Positions 48,446-57,193 of a stretch of 64,000 nt of DNA are shown here, one piece after another; within the stretch, counting starts at the first letter, position 1; the number at the start of each line of letters is the position of its first letter. The position numbers were made by a program, and so were the translations under genes. The notes under the pieces are model-generated. The model worked only from the letters and a program-made list of their open reading frames with translations. It was not told the DNA's origin and did no database searches. Source of the DNA: Methylibium sp. NZG. Lineage in GTDB: Bacteria > Pseudomonadota > Gammaproteobacteria > Burkholderiales > Burkholderiaceae_C. The stretch spans positions 62,001-126,000 of the forward strand of contig LGRD01000005.1 in the NCBI GenBank assembly GCA_001263235.1, read 5' to 3'.

Positions 48446-49315
48446 TTGAAACCTATCAATGAACTGTCGCTCGGCTGGCGCACCGACCTGATCTTCCCGC
48501 GCTTCGACGCGCAGGTGATCGAGCGGCCGGGGTACGTCGTCGTGCGCACGCCGCACAACCCGACCTTCTACTGGGGCAACTTCCTGCTCTATGACCACGC
48601 GCCTGCCGAGGGCGACGCGGCCGCGTGGCTGGCGGCCTTCGATGCCGAGATCGCGAGCCAGCAGCCGCGGTCGAACCACATCGCCTTCGGCATCGACGCC
48701 GCGCAGCCGTGGCCGGTGCCCGCCGACATGGCCGCCGCCGGCCTCGCTCTCGACGCTTCGACGGTGCTGACGATGCGCGCCGACCAGCTCCGCCCACCCC
48801 GACGCACGCTCGGCGCCCAGTTCAGCGTGCGCGCGCTCGACCTGCCGGCCGAGGAAAGCCTGGCCGTCGAGCAGCAGGTGGCGAGCGATGAAGGCGGCTT
48901 CGAGCCCAACGGTTATCGTGTCTTCCGCCGGCGCCAGATGCAGCGCTACGGCGCGATGGTGGCAGCCGGGCGGGGTGACTGGTTTGGCGTGTTCGCCTCC
49001 TCACCGGTCGGCACGTCGGCAGCCGATGCGGGCAGCGCGCAACTCGTGGCCGACTGCGGCCTGTTCGTCGACGGCCGCGGCCTGGGCCGCTTCCAGTACG
49101 TCTCCACCCACCCGGCCTGGCGGCGGCGCGGCCTTTGCACGGCGCTCATCCATGCGGCGTGTCGGCATGGCTTCGACACGCTCGGGCTGCACACGCTGGT
49201 CATCCTGGCCGACCCCGCGGATGTGGCGATCGGCCTGTACGAATCGCTCGGCTTCCAGCGCGGCGAGACGACCTGGCATCTTGAGCGGAGGCCGGCCGGT
49301 GACGTTGGAGACTGA
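48446..49315 (+). CDS. GNAT-family N-acetyltransferase (two-part)
   Basis: A 289-residue protein whose C-terminal half is a GNAT domain (FQYVSTHPAWRRRGLCTALIHAA, about 217-239, the acetyl-CoA loop; IGLYESLGFQRGETTWHLER at the end). The N-terminal half (HNPTFYWGNFLLYD, about 37-50) resembles a degenerate acetyltransferase half. The TTG at 48446 is the only start that keeps the N-terminal block (MKPINELSLGW). Substrate unknown. It follows ggt by 43 bases on the same strand. Confidence 0.8.
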   Translation: MKPINELSLGWRTDLIFPRFDAQVIERPGYVVVRTPHNPTFYWGNFLLYDHAPAEGDAAAWLAAFDAEIASQQPRSNHIAFGIDAAQPWPVPADMAAAGLALDASTVLTMRADQLRPPRRTLGAQFSVRALDLPAEESLAVEQQVASDEGGFEPNGYRVFRRRQMQRYGAMVAAGRGDWFGVFASSPVGTSAADAGSAQLVADCGLFVDGRGLGRFQYVSTHPAWRRRGLCTALIHAACRHGFDTLGLHTLVILADPADVAIGLYESLGFQRGETTWHLERRPAGDVGD

Positions 49316-49366
49316 GGGCGGTAACACCGGCTCGCCCCGTGGACCGGTCTGCGGAGTCCGCCGTCC

Positions 49367-50278
49367 ATGAGCGCCCCCGCCGGCACTGCCCACACCCCAC
49401 CGGCCTCGCTACTGCCCGGCCTGCTGCTCGCGCTGTTCGGCTCGATCGCGTTCTCGGGCAAGGCCATCATCATCAAGCTGGCGTACCGGTACGGTGTGGA
49501 TGCGGTCACGCTGATCGCCTACCGCATGCTCTTCGCGCTGCCGATGTTCTTGGCGCTGGCGTGGTGGGCCGGGCGCGGCAAACCGGCGCTGGAGCGGCGC
49601 GACTGGGTGGCGGTGGGCGGCCTCGGCTTCTGCGGCTACTACCTCGCGAGCTTTCTCGACTTTGCCGGCCTGCAATACATCAGCGCGAGCCTGGAGCGGT
49701 TGATCCTGTACCTCAACCCGACGCTGGTGCTGGGCTTGAGCGTGGTGCTGTTCAAGCGCCGCGTCAGCGGCGCGCAGGTGGCGGCGCTGGCGGTCAGCTA
49801 CTGCGGCGTGCTGGTCGTCTTCGGCCACGAGGTGACGCTGGCCGGCGCGCACGTGGCGCTCGGCGCGGCGCTGGTGTTCGGCAGTGCGGTGAGTTATGCG
49901 GTCTACCTCGTCTACAGCGGCGAGGTGGTGCAACGCCTCGGTGCGCTGCGCCTGACCGGGCTGGCCACCACCGTGGCGTGCGTGCTGTGCATCGTGCAGT
50001 TCCTGTTGCTGAGGCCGCTGAGCGCGCTGGCGGTGGCGCCCGAGGTGCTGTGGCTGTCGGTGCTCAATGCCACGCTGTGTACCTTTGCGCCGGTGCTGAT
50101 GGTGATGATGGCCATCGAGCGCATCGGCGCAGCCATGACGGCGCAGACGGGCATGGTCGGCCCGTTGTCGACCATCCTGATGGGCGTGCTGATCCTCGGT
50201 GAGCCGTTCACCGCGTGGGTGGCGGCCGGCACGGTGCTGGTGCTGGCGGGCATCTGGCTGTTGACCCGCGCGCGCTGA
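49367..50278 (+). CDS. EamA-family (DMT) transporter
   Basis: A 303-residue inner-membrane protein with about ten hydrophobic segments and two EamA repeats (FGSIAFSGKAIIIKLAY near 24-40; SAVSYAVYLVYSGEVVQRLG near 175-195). The ATG at 49367 gives a short polar start before the first segment. Substrate is unknown; relatives export metabolites or amino acids. The gene overlaps nothing and is 48 bp upstream of the SDR-fold gene. Confidence 0.88.
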   Translation: MSAPAGTAHTPPASLLPGLLLALFGSIAFSGKAIIIKLAYRYGVDAVTLIAYRMLFALPMFLALAWWAGRGKPALERRDWVAVGGLGFCGYYLASFLDFAGLQYISASLERLILYLNPTLVLGLSVVLFKRRVSGAQVAALAVSYCGVLVVFGHEVTLAGAHVALGAALVFGSAVSYAVYLVYSGEVVQRLGALRLTGLATTVACVLCIVQFLLLRPLSALAVAPEVLWLSVLNATLCTFAPVLMVMMAIERIGAAMTAQTGMVGPLSTILMGVLILGEPFTAWVAAGTVLVLAGIWLLTRAR

Positions 50279-50326
50279 CCCGGCTCCGACGCACAATTCC
50301 TCTTTCACTCAAAGAAGGACACGCTC

Positions 50327-51112
50327 ATGATCCTCGGCATCGAAGGCAAATGGGCGCTCGTGTGCGCCGCCAGCAAGGGCCTGGGCAAGGGTTGCGCGCA
50401 GGCGCTGGTGGCTGAAGGCGTCAACGTCGTGATCACCGCGCGCGGCGCTGACGCGCTCGAAGCCACCGCCGCCGAACTGCGCGCCCTGAACGGCGGCCGC
50501 GTGGTGGCCGTGGCCGGCGACATCACCACGCCTGAGGGCCGCACGGCCGCGCTGGCGGCGTGCCCGCAGGTGGACATCCTCGTCAACAATGCCGGTGGCC
50601 CGCCGCCGGGCGACTTTCGCGACTGGGAGCGCGACGCCTGGATCAAGGCGATCGACGCCAACATGCTCACCCCCATCGAGCTGATCAAGGCGACGGTGGA
50701 CGGCATGGCCGCGCGCGGTTTCGGCCGCGTGGTCAACATCACCTCGGGCGCGGTGAAGGCGCCGATCGACATGCTGGGCCTGTCCAACGGCGCGCGCAGC
50801 GGCCTCACCGGCTTCGTCGCCGGCCTCGCGCGGCAGGGCCGCCTGGCCTCGGCCAACGTCACGATCAACAACCTGCTGCCTGGCGTGTTCGACACCGACC
50901 GCCTGCGCACCACCATGCAAGGCGTGGCCAGCAAAAGCGGTCAGTCGCTCGACGCCGTTCTCGACAAGCGCCGGGCCACCGTGCCCGCGGCCCGCTTCGG
51001 CACGGCTGCAGAGTTCGGCGCCGTGTGCGCCTTCATGTGCAGCGCGCATGCAGGCTACCTGACGGGGCAGAACATCCTGCTCGACGGGGGGGCGTTTCCG
51101 GGCGCGTTTTAA
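50327..51112 (+). CDS. SDR-fold protein lacking the YxxxK motif
   Basis: A 261-residue Rossmann protein of the short-chain dehydrogenase family. The cofactor loop (CAASKGLGKGCAQAL, 13-27), NNAG (about 86-89) and the strand with Ser (NITSGAVKAP) are present. The position of the catalytic Tyr-x-x-x-Lys reads LSNGARSGL, so Tyr and Lys are both missing. It may be an atypical reductase of a subfamily with this sequence, or a non-catalytic binding protein. AAAGAAGGACACGCTC precedes ATG 50327. It converges on the response-regulator gene 52 bp away. Confidence 0.85.
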   Translation: MILGIEGKWALVCAASKGLGKGCAQALVAEGVNVVITARGADALEATAAELRALNGGRVVAVAGDITTPEGRTAALAACPQVDILVNNAGGPPPGDFRDWERDAWIKAIDANMLTPIELIKATVDGMAARGFGRVVNITSGAVKAPIDMLGLSNGARSGLTGFVAGLARQGRLASANVTINNLLPGVFDTDRLRTTMQGVASKSGQSLDAVLDKRRATVPAARFGTAAEFGAVCAFMCSAHAGYLTGQNILLDGGAFPGAF

Positions 51113-51164
51113 GCCGGGTGTCTGACGGCCGGGCGCTGCACCCGGCCCATCGACGCGGCGGTGG

Positions 51165-51866
51165 TCACGCCTCCAGCCGATAGCCCAGCCCCCGGGCGGT
51201 ATGGATGAGCCGCAGCGCGTGCCCGTCGTCCACCTTGCTGCGCAGCCGGCGGATGTAGACGTCGACGATGTTGGTGAGCGGGTCTTCGTTCGTGCCCCAC
51301 AAGCTGGCCAGGATGCGCTCGCGGCTGAACAGCCGCCCGGGGGCGGACATCAGCAACTCCAGCAGCGCCAGTTCGCGCGCGGTGAGCGCAATGGGCACCC
51401 CGGCGCGCGAGGCGCGCATCGTCTCGCGGTCGAGTTCGAGGTCGGCCACACGCAGCCGCGCGGCCTGGGTGTCGCGCAGGTCGCGGCTGCGCCGGCCAAG
51501 CGCCTCGATGCGCGCAAGCAGCTCCTCGAACTCGAACGGTTTGCACAGGTAGTCGTCGGCACCCATGCGCAGGCCGGCGACGCGGTCTTCGAGCGTGCCG
51601 AGCGCAGTGAGCATCAGCACCGGCAGTTGCACCCGCGCCGCGCGCAGCGTCTGGCACAGCTCCAGGCCGCTCATGCCGGGCAGCATCACGTCGAGCAGCA
51701 GCAGCGTGGTGGGGCCGTTGTCGCCCGCGGCGCGCCAGGCATCGTTGGCCAGGGCCAGGCCGTCCGGTCCATTGCGCGCCACGGTCACGAAGTGCCCTTC
51801 CGCGCGCAGCCCGCGCTGCAAAAAGTCGGCGATGCGAGCGTCGTCCTCGATGACCAGGATGTTCAT
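51165..51866 (-). CDS. OmpR/PhoB-family response regulator
   Basis: A 233-residue two-component regulator. The receiver domain has the acidic pocket (EDD, 7-9), phosphoacceptor D59 (LLLLDVMLPG) and Lys near 109 (DDYLCKPFEF). The C-terminal winged helix has LTARELALLELL and NIVDVYIRRLRSKVD. It is coupled to the kinase gene by an ATGA overlap. The four 11-bp repeats at 53515-53558 are its probable binding site, upstream of both the kinase and the divergent secreted-protein gene. Confidence 0.93.
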   Translation of the reverse strand: MNILVIEDDARIADFLQRGLRAEGHFVTVARNGPDGLALANDAWRAAGDNGPTTLLLLDVMLPGMSGLELCQTLRAARVQLPVLMLTALGTLEDRVAGLRMGADDYLCKPFEFEELLARIEALGRRSRDLRDTQAARLRVADLELDRETMRASRAGVPIALTARELALLELLMSAPGRLFSRERILASLWGTNEDPLTNIVDVYIRRLRSKVDDGHALRLIHTARGLGYRLEA

Positions 51867-53476
51867 GCGGCGTGCTCGGCCGGCAGCAGCGGCAGGCGCA
51901 GTGTGGCGGTGGTGCCCCGGCCCGGCTCGCTCGCCAGTTCGATGAGCCCGCCGTGCGCGCGCGCCAGCATCTGGCCGATGGCCAGGCCCAGGCCGGTGCC
52001 GTCGGCACGGTGGCGGCGCGCGGCGTCGCTGCGCCAGTGGCGCTCGAACACGCTGGGCAGGTCGGGCGCGGCGATGCCGATGCCGTTGTCGCGAACGCGC
52101 AGTTCGCACCAGCGCGGCGACCCTGGTGTTGACTGCACGACGTGCACCTCCGCCTGCACCTGCCCACCGGCGTGGCAGTAGCGAACCGCGTTGTCCAGCA
52201 GCAGCAGCGCCAGCTGGGCCAGGCGTTGCGCGTCGCCGAGCAGCAGCAGCGGGGCCGCGGGCAGGTCAACCGACTCGACGGTGACGCTGCGCTCGGCGGC
52301 CAGCGCGCTGGCTTGCACCAGCGCACTCGCCAGCGGCGGCCCGAAGTCGGTGACGCGCCGGTCGAGCGACAGCGCGTCGATGTCGCTGCGCGCCATCGTC
52401 AGCAGGTCGTCGATGACCGAGCCGAGCTGCTTGGAGGTCTGCACGATGCGTGACAGCGCCGCTTTGTACTCCTCGGCAGGCTTGGGCGCGCCGCGCAGCG
52501 TCACTTCTGCCTCGCCGCGGATGGCGGTGGTGGGCGTGCGCAGCTCGTGGCTGATGTCGGCAAAGAGCTGGCGGCGCCTCCCGTCGAGCGTGCGCAGCGT
52601 GTCGAGCGCGCCCTGCAACTCGGCGGTTCGGTCCTGCACACGCTGTTCGAGTTGCTGGCGCGCGCTGGCCTCGCGGCTGCGGTGCTCGCCAAGCTCGTGG
52701 GCCATGACGTTCATGCTGCGAGCCACGGCGGTGAATTCATTGCGGCCCGTCTCGGGCACGCGGTGCTGCAACTCCCCGCGCTGCAGTGCCTGCGCGCCGC
52801 GGGTGAGTTCGTCGAGTGGCCGGCGCAAGGCCCATGTGAAGTGCGCTGCGGCGAGCAGGGCAGCCGCAGCCAGCGTGATGGCCGCGGCCACCCACAGCCC
52901 ACGCGTCCACGCCAGGGTCGCGTCGGCCGCTGCGCGTTCGCGTTGCACCGCAGCGGCCTCGCGCTGCATGCTGACGGCCAGCAGCAACCGCAGGTCGCGG
53001 TCTTCGGCGCGGTCGAACACGAGCGACAGCGCTTGCCACGCCGCGCGTGCGTCAGCGCCTGTCGTCAAGGGTTCGACCTCGTTCACCGCCCGTTCCAGGT
53101 CGGCAAAGCTGCGCGCCAGCAAGGCGAGCGCTTCGCGGCGTTGCAAGTGGTCGGCGCGCGATTCGGCACTGTCGTCGAGTGTCACGGCAGTGTCGGAGAG
53201 TTGCCCCAGTCGATCCAGCGTGGCGCGCAGATCGCCCTGCAATTGCCGCACCGTCTGAGCGTCGGCGCCCGCATCGAGCAAGCGCTGCGAGACCCAGGTG
53301 CGCAGCCGCTGCTTGGTGGCCGAGAGCTCGATGAAGTCACGCTGGATATCGCTGGCCACGCGACCGCGCTGAACGTGCTGCTCGGCCACCCCCACCGCCC
53401 ACACCGCCGCCAGGCCTTCGAGCACGGCGGCGGCGGCAAGCACCGACAGAGCGATGAGAAGGCGACGGCGAAACAT
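51863..53476 (-). CDS. Sensor histidine kinase
   Basis: A 537-residue membrane kinase: first membrane segment (6-28), a helical periplasmic sensor (about 30-190), second segment (about 195-215), HAMP (about 217-270), HisKA with H in DISHELRTP (about 315), and HATPase with the N box (LLDNAVRYC), G1 (VRDNGIGI) and G2 (GTGLGLAIGQ) motifs. The periplasmic domain is all-helical with no recognisable ligand motif. Kinase and regulator overlap (ATGA). Confidence 0.92.
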   Translation of the reverse strand: MFRRRLLIALSVLAAAAVLEGLAAVWAVGVAEQHVQRGRVASDIQRDFIELSATKQRLRTWVSQRLLDAGADAQTVRQLQGDLRATLDRLGQLSDTAVTLDDSAESRADHLQRREALALLARSFADLERAVNEVEPLTTGADARAAWQALSLVFDRAEDRDLRLLLAVSMQREAAAVQRERAAADATLAWTRGLWVAAAITLAAAALLAAAHFTWALRRPLDELTRGAQALQRGELQHRVPETGRNEFTAVARSMNVMAHELGEHRSREASARQQLEQRVQDRTAELQGALDTLRTLDGRRRQLFADISHELRTPTTAIRGEAEVTLRGAPKPAEEYKAALSRIVQTSKQLGSVIDDLLTMARSDIDALSLDRRVTDFGPPLASALVQASALAAERSVTVESVDLPAAPLLLLGDAQRLAQLALLLLDNAVRYCHAGGQVQAEVHVVQSTPGSPRWCELRVRDNGIGIAAPDLPSVFERHWRSDAARRHRADGTGLGLAIGQMLARAHGGLIELASEPGRGTTATLRLPLLPAEHAA

Positions 53477-53514
53477 CGCTCTATTGTTGACGCAACGGCC
53501 GGGCCGGGCGCGGT

Positions 53515-53558
53515 GTTCATCTGGCGTTCATGCAGGCTTCAGGCGCCGTTCACGGGCG
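53515..53558. promoter_or_regulatory. Four 11-bp direct repeats, candidate response-regulator site
   Basis: GTTCATCTGGC, GTTCATGCAGG, CTTCAGGCGCC and GTTCACGGGCG stand head to tail with an exact 11-bp period (TTCA in each). This is the geometry bound by OmpR/PhoB dimers. They lie between the kinase start (53476) and the secreted protein (53646). Confidence 0.65.
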
Positions 53559-53645
53559 CAAGACGCTTGGTTTCATCCGAGGCAGATTCAATAGCGTCTG
53601 TTGCCCGGCACACCGCTCGGGGACATTCACACCAAGGAGATAGCA

Positions 53646-54221
53646 ATGTTCAGCTTCAAGCCCGCCACCATCGCCGCCACTGCCGCCTTCACCGCCGCCG
53701 CCGGCATGGCCCTGCCGGTCATCGCCGCAACGCCGACCGTGGTCAACCAGTCGGTCACGGTGCCCGAGGTGGTGTCCGCGCAGCAGGCCTGGTGCAAGGC
53801 GCTGGTGGACATCAGCGCCGCCCACACACAAGGCGGCCAGCCGGCCGCCAAGGCCCTGGCCGAGAAGGTGATCGACGGCGCCTACGGCTACCAAAGCGGC
53901 GTGGTGCTGTTCAAGCCCACGCTGACGACGTCACCGCAGACCTTCCGCACCACACGCGACGGCGCGCTGGCGTACTTCGTCGGCGGCAACCCCGCGTTTC
54001 CGAACGACAGCGGCTTTGCGCTCAAGGGCTGGACGAAGTGCGAAGTGGCCAACGCCGCCGTCTTCGTCGCCGGCGACTCGGCCACCTCGATGGGCAACGT
54101 GCGCATCACCGACAAGGACGGCAAGGTCACGACGGTGGACAAGACCTGGAAGTTCGTCAAGGACGACGCGGGCGGCCTGCGCATCGTGGTGCACCACTCG
54201 TCGCTGCCGTACAGCCTCTGA
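53646..54221 (+). CDS. Secreted NTF2/SnoaL-like protein
   Basis: A 191-residue exported protein with a signal peptide (residues 1-28, FTAAAGMALPVIAA) and a single domain. The C-terminal part (GNVRITDKDGK, KTWKFVKDDAGGLRIVVHHS, ending LPYSL) fits the NTF2-like cone fold of CaMKII-association-domain or SnoaL-like periplasmic proteins. Function is unknown. AAGGAGATAGCA precedes the ATG. It diverges from the two-component genes and is the likely output of that system. A strong terminator follows. Confidence 0.75.
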   Translation: MFSFKPATIAATAAFTAAAGMALPVIAATPTVVNQSVTVPEVVSAQQAWCKALVDISAAHTQGGQPAAKALAEKVIDGAYGYQSGVVLFKPTLTTSPQTFRTTRDGALAYFVGGNPAFPNDSGFALKGWTKCEVANAAVFVAGDSATSMGNVRITDKDGKVTTVDKTWKFVKDDAGGLRIVVHHSSLPYSL

Positions 54222-54245
54222 GTGGTTCGCTCTCTGGGCAAAGGA

Positions 54246-54269
54246 GCCGGGCAGTGCCCGGCTTTTTTT
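54246..54269 (+). terminator. Rho-independent terminator
   Basis: GCCGGGC-AGT-GCCCGGC (54246-54262), perfect 7-bp stem, followed by seven Ts, 25 bases after the secreted-protein stop. Confidence 0.92.
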
Positions 54270-54348
54270 GTCACTGCGAAGTGCGGGGCTGGTGGCCCTG
54301 ACCGGGTGGGCAGGCCGTCGCGCGACCTGAGCGACACTGCCGGCCACC

Positions 54349-55368
54349 ATGCTTCAGCCTATTGATCCGGAAGCATCGTCTGCCTCGCTCCTCACCGGAA
54401 CCCTGTTCGCCCTGGCCGCCGGCCTGATGTGGGGCCTGGTCTTCGTCGGCCCGCTGCTGCTGCCGGAGTACCCGGCCACGCTGCAATCTTTCGGCCGCTA
54501 TCTGGCGTTCGGCTTGATCGCGCTGCCGCTGGCCTGGTTCGACCGCCAGGCGCTCGCGCGCCTGACGCGCAGCGACTGGGTCGAGGCGCTCAAGCTCGCG
54601 CTGGTAGGCAACGTCATCTATTACCTGTTCCTGGCCAGCAGCATTCAGCGCGCCGGTGGGCCGCTGCCGACGATGATCATCGGCACGCTGCCGGTGGTGA
54701 TTGCGATCACCGCCAACCTGCGCACCGCGCGTGCCGGCGCGCGCGTGGAGGCGCAGCTGCCGTGGGCGCGCATGCTGCCGTCGCTTGCGCTCATCGCCAC
54801 CGGCATCGCGCTGGTCAATCAGGTCGAACTGGCGCACCTGCGCGCTGACCCGCAGGCCGACCTGCAACGCTATGCGCTTGGCGCGCTGCTGGCCGTGGGC
54901 GCGGTGGTGTGCTGGACGTGGTACCCGATCCGCAATTCCGAGTGGCTGCGCGCCCACCCCGACCGCAGCCCGCGCGGCTGGGCCACTGCGCAAGGGCTGG
55001 CAACGCTGCCGCTCGCGCTCGTGGGCTACGCCCTGACCTGGGCCTGGTTCGCACTGGCCGACGTGCCGTTCGACATGCCACTGGGCCCGAACCCGCTGTT
55101 CTTCGTCGGCCTGATGCTGGCCATCGGCCTGCTCGCCTCGTGGCTCGGCACGCTGTGCTGGAACGAGGCCAGCCAGCGCCTGCCGCCCAGCCTGGCCGGG
55201 CAGTTGATCGTCTTCGAGACGCTCGCCGCATTGGCCTACGCCTTCGTGCTGCGCGGTCAGGCGCCGCAGCCCCAGACCGTGGCCGGCATCGTGCTGCTGG
55301 TGGCCGGCGTGCTGTGGGCTTTGCGCACGCGGCCGGCCGCGCAGCGTGCGCAAGCTCACCCGAATTGA
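54349..55368 (+). CDS. EamA-family transporter
   Basis: A 339-residue inner-membrane DMT protein with about ten hydrophobic segments (ALAAGLMWGLVFVGPLLLP near 17-35; GLLASWLGTLCWNEASQRLP near 260-279). It has a longer central loop than the protein at 49367-50278 and is not its close copy. Substrate unknown. Monocistronic between a terminator and the hipBA operator. Confidence 0.88.
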   Translation: MLQPIDPEASSASLLTGTLFALAAGLMWGLVFVGPLLLPEYPATLQSFGRYLAFGLIALPLAWFDRQALARLTRSDWVEALKLALVGNVIYYLFLASSIQRAGGPLPTMIIGTLPVVIAITANLRTARAGARVEAQLPWARMLPSLALIATGIALVNQVELAHLRADPQADLQRYALGALLAVGAVVCWTWYPIRNSEWLRAHPDRSPRGWATAQGLATLPLALVGYALTWAWFALADVPFDMPLGPNPLFFVGLMLAIGLLASWLGTLCWNEASQRLPPSLAGQLIVFETLAALAYAFVLRGQAPQPQTVAGIVLLVAGVLWALRTRPAAQRAQAHPN

Positions 55369-55394
55369 CGCCTGCCCCATGAGTTTGCCAGTTC

Positions 55395-55441
55395 GTATCG
55401 CATTATGAACGGAATGTAGTAGGACGTCTATAATGCGATAC
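55395..55441. promoter_or_regulatory. hipBA operator/promoter with 12-bp inverted arms
   Basis: GTATCGCATTAT (55395-55406) and ATAATGCGATAC (55430-55441) are perfect inverted repeats 23 bp apart. A consensus TATAAT -10 box (55429-55434) overlaps the right arm, so HipB bound here would repress. The ATG at 55444 is only 9 bases beyond the -10 box, which implies a leaderless or nearly leaderless mRNA. Confidence 0.8.
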
Positions 55442-55443
55442 AA

Positions 55444-55875
55444 ATGCCCAGCAAACAACCAGCGATGTTCCCGTCACAAGGCAAGCTGCTGGCTGCCTTG
55501 GGCGAGCGGCTGCGCCTGGCGCGATTGCGCCGGCAGTTGAGCGTCGAGACGGCCTGCGAACGCGCCGGCATCTCCCGCATGACGCTGTACCGTGCCGAAG
55601 AAGGCAGCCCCGCGGTGGCCCTGGGCACCTACTTGCGCATCCTGTCGATGCTCAAACTCGAAACCGACCTCGATGCCGTCGCCCGCGACGACAAGCTCGG
55701 CCGCCTGCTGCAAGATGCTGAATTGCCGGCGCGTCGGCGCCGCACGAGTGCCGTAACAGGCAAGTCCGCAGCGGGCGCCAGTGTTGAAGCGCGTGCTCGC
55801 GTGCGAAGAGAAGCCGCCACAGAAGCGCCCCGGCAACCGCCCCGGCAAGCGCCCAAAAGAAGGGGCAAGCCGTGA
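55444..55875 (+). CDS. hipB: HipB-like XRE-family antitoxin
   Basis: A 143-residue protein with a helix-turn-helix (LGERLRLARLRRQLSVETAC, ERAGISRMTLYRAEEG, about 20-58) and a long basic, alanine-rich tail (95-143) unusual for HipB. It should repress the operon through the palindrome just upstream and bind HipA. ATG 55444 has no ribosome site; an alternative ATG at 55465 also lacks one. Its stop overlaps the hipA start (GTGA). Confidence 0.85.
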   Translation: MPSKQPAMFPSQGKLLAALGERLRLARLRRQLSVETACERAGISRMTLYRAEEGSPAVALGTYLRILSMLKLETDLDAVARDDKLGRLLQDAELPARRRRTSAVTGKSAAGASVEARARVRREAATEAPRQPPRQAPKRRGKP

Positions 55876-57119
55876 GCCGATCGCTCGAGGTCTGGCTCGA
55901 CGCCGACCTGGTGCCCACCGCGCTGCAGGTCGGCACCCTGTTGCACGACCGCGGCCAGGTTCGTTTTGCCTACGAAGACGCCTGGCTGCGCCACCCGCTT
56001 CGATTTGCCCTCGACCCCGACCTGAGCCTCGACGCCGGCAGCTTCCACCCGAGCCCCGAACAGGGCAACTTCCGCGTCTTCGACGACTCGTCGCCCGACC
56101 GCTGGGGCCAGACCTTGATGAAGCGCCGCGAGGCCCTGGACGCCAAGGACCAAGGCCGCGCGCCGCGCGTGCTGCATGCCTGGGACTTTCTCACCGGCGT
56201 GCAGGACGTGACGCGCCAAGGCGCGCTGCGGTTTCGGCCCAGCGGCGAAGCCGGCTTCGTGGCCTCGCACCCGCTGCCCGCGCCGCCGGTGGCGAGCCTG
56301 CGCGAACTCGAAGCCGTCGCTCGCGAACTCTCCGGCAAGCACATCGACGACCTCAGCGCACTGCGGCGCTGGCTGTCGGTGCTGGTGGCGCCGGGCGCGT
56401 CGCTGGGTGGCGCGCGCCCCAAGGCCAACTTCACCGAGGCCGACGGCAGCCTGTGGATCGCCAAGTTCCCGGCGCGCGACGATGCGCGCGACATCGGCGC
56501 CTGGGAAGGCATCGTGCATTGGATGGCCGCCAACGCAGGCATCGACGTGCCGCCTTGCAAGGTGCTGCGCCTGGGCAAGGACCACTGCACGTTCTGCGTC
56601 AAGCGCTTCGACCGAACCGAGGGGAAGCGTCGGTTCTACGCCTCGGCCATGGCGCTGCTGCGCAAGGACCGCAGCGAAGGCACCAGCTACCTCGAACTCG
56701 CCGAGTTCATCCAGCAGCAGGGCGCGCAAGGCAGCGTGCGGCAAGACCTGGCGCAGCTGTTTCGCCGTGTCGTGTTCAACGTCGCCGTCGGCCACCGCGA
56801 CGATCACCTGCGCAACCACGGCTTTCTGTTGACGCCGACCGGCTGGCGCCTGGCGCCCGCCTTCGACATGAACCCGATCATCGACAAGGCCGAGCATGTG
56901 CTCGACATCGACGAGGCGGACAACCGGCCCGACCTGCACACGGTGGTCGCCACGGCCGGCTGGTATCGGCTGACGCCTGCGCAGGCCGCCGCCGTCGTCG
57001 ATGAGGTGATTCGGGTCACACGCCAATGGCGCAACGCCGCCGCGCGCGCCGGTATCGCACGGGCAGACGTGGAGTTGAGCGCCGTGGCGTTTGGGCAGAC
57101 GGAAGGCCGTGCGCGCTGA
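55872..57119 (+). CDS. hipA: HipA-family serine/threonine kinase toxin
   Basis: A 415-residue HipA kinase. The N-subdomain is followed by the Gly loop with LGGARPKA (about 177-184), the substrate-binding region, catalytic HRDDHLRNHG (about 308-317) and the metal-binding FDMNP (about 331-335). All active-site residues are intact. E. coli HipA phosphorylates glutamyl-tRNA synthetase to cause persistence; the target here is unknown. The GTG start overlaps the hipB stop. Confidence 0.92.
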   Translation: MSRSLEVWLDADLVPTALQVGTLLHDRGQVRFAYEDAWLRHPLRFALDPDLSLDAGSFHPSPEQGNFRVFDDSSPDRWGQTLMKRREALDAKDQGRAPRVLHAWDFLTGVQDVTRQGALRFRPSGEAGFVASHPLPAPPVASLRELEAVARELSGKHIDDLSALRRWLSVLVAPGASLGGARPKANFTEADGSLWIAKFPARDDARDIGAWEGIVHWMAANAGIDVPPCKVLRLGKDHCTFCVKRFDRTEGKRRFYASAMALLRKDRSEGTSYLELAEFIQQQGAQGSVRQDLAQLFRRVVFNVAVGHRDDHLRNHGFLLTPTGWRLAPAFDMNPIIDKAEHVLDIDEADNRPDLHTVVATAGWYRLTPAQAAAVVDEVIRVTRQWRNAAARAGIARADVELSAVAFGQTEGRAR

Positions 57120-57193
57120 GACGCGAGGCATCCGTTCGGTGTCGAACGGGGGCCGCTCGAAAGACGATCAACCGACCTCTCCAACGCCGTAAC

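Noticed and set aside
46582-48558. Long minus-strand frame opposite gamma-glutamyltransferase
   Set aside because: Arg/His/Ala-rich translation without motifs; the plus strand has clear family motifs.
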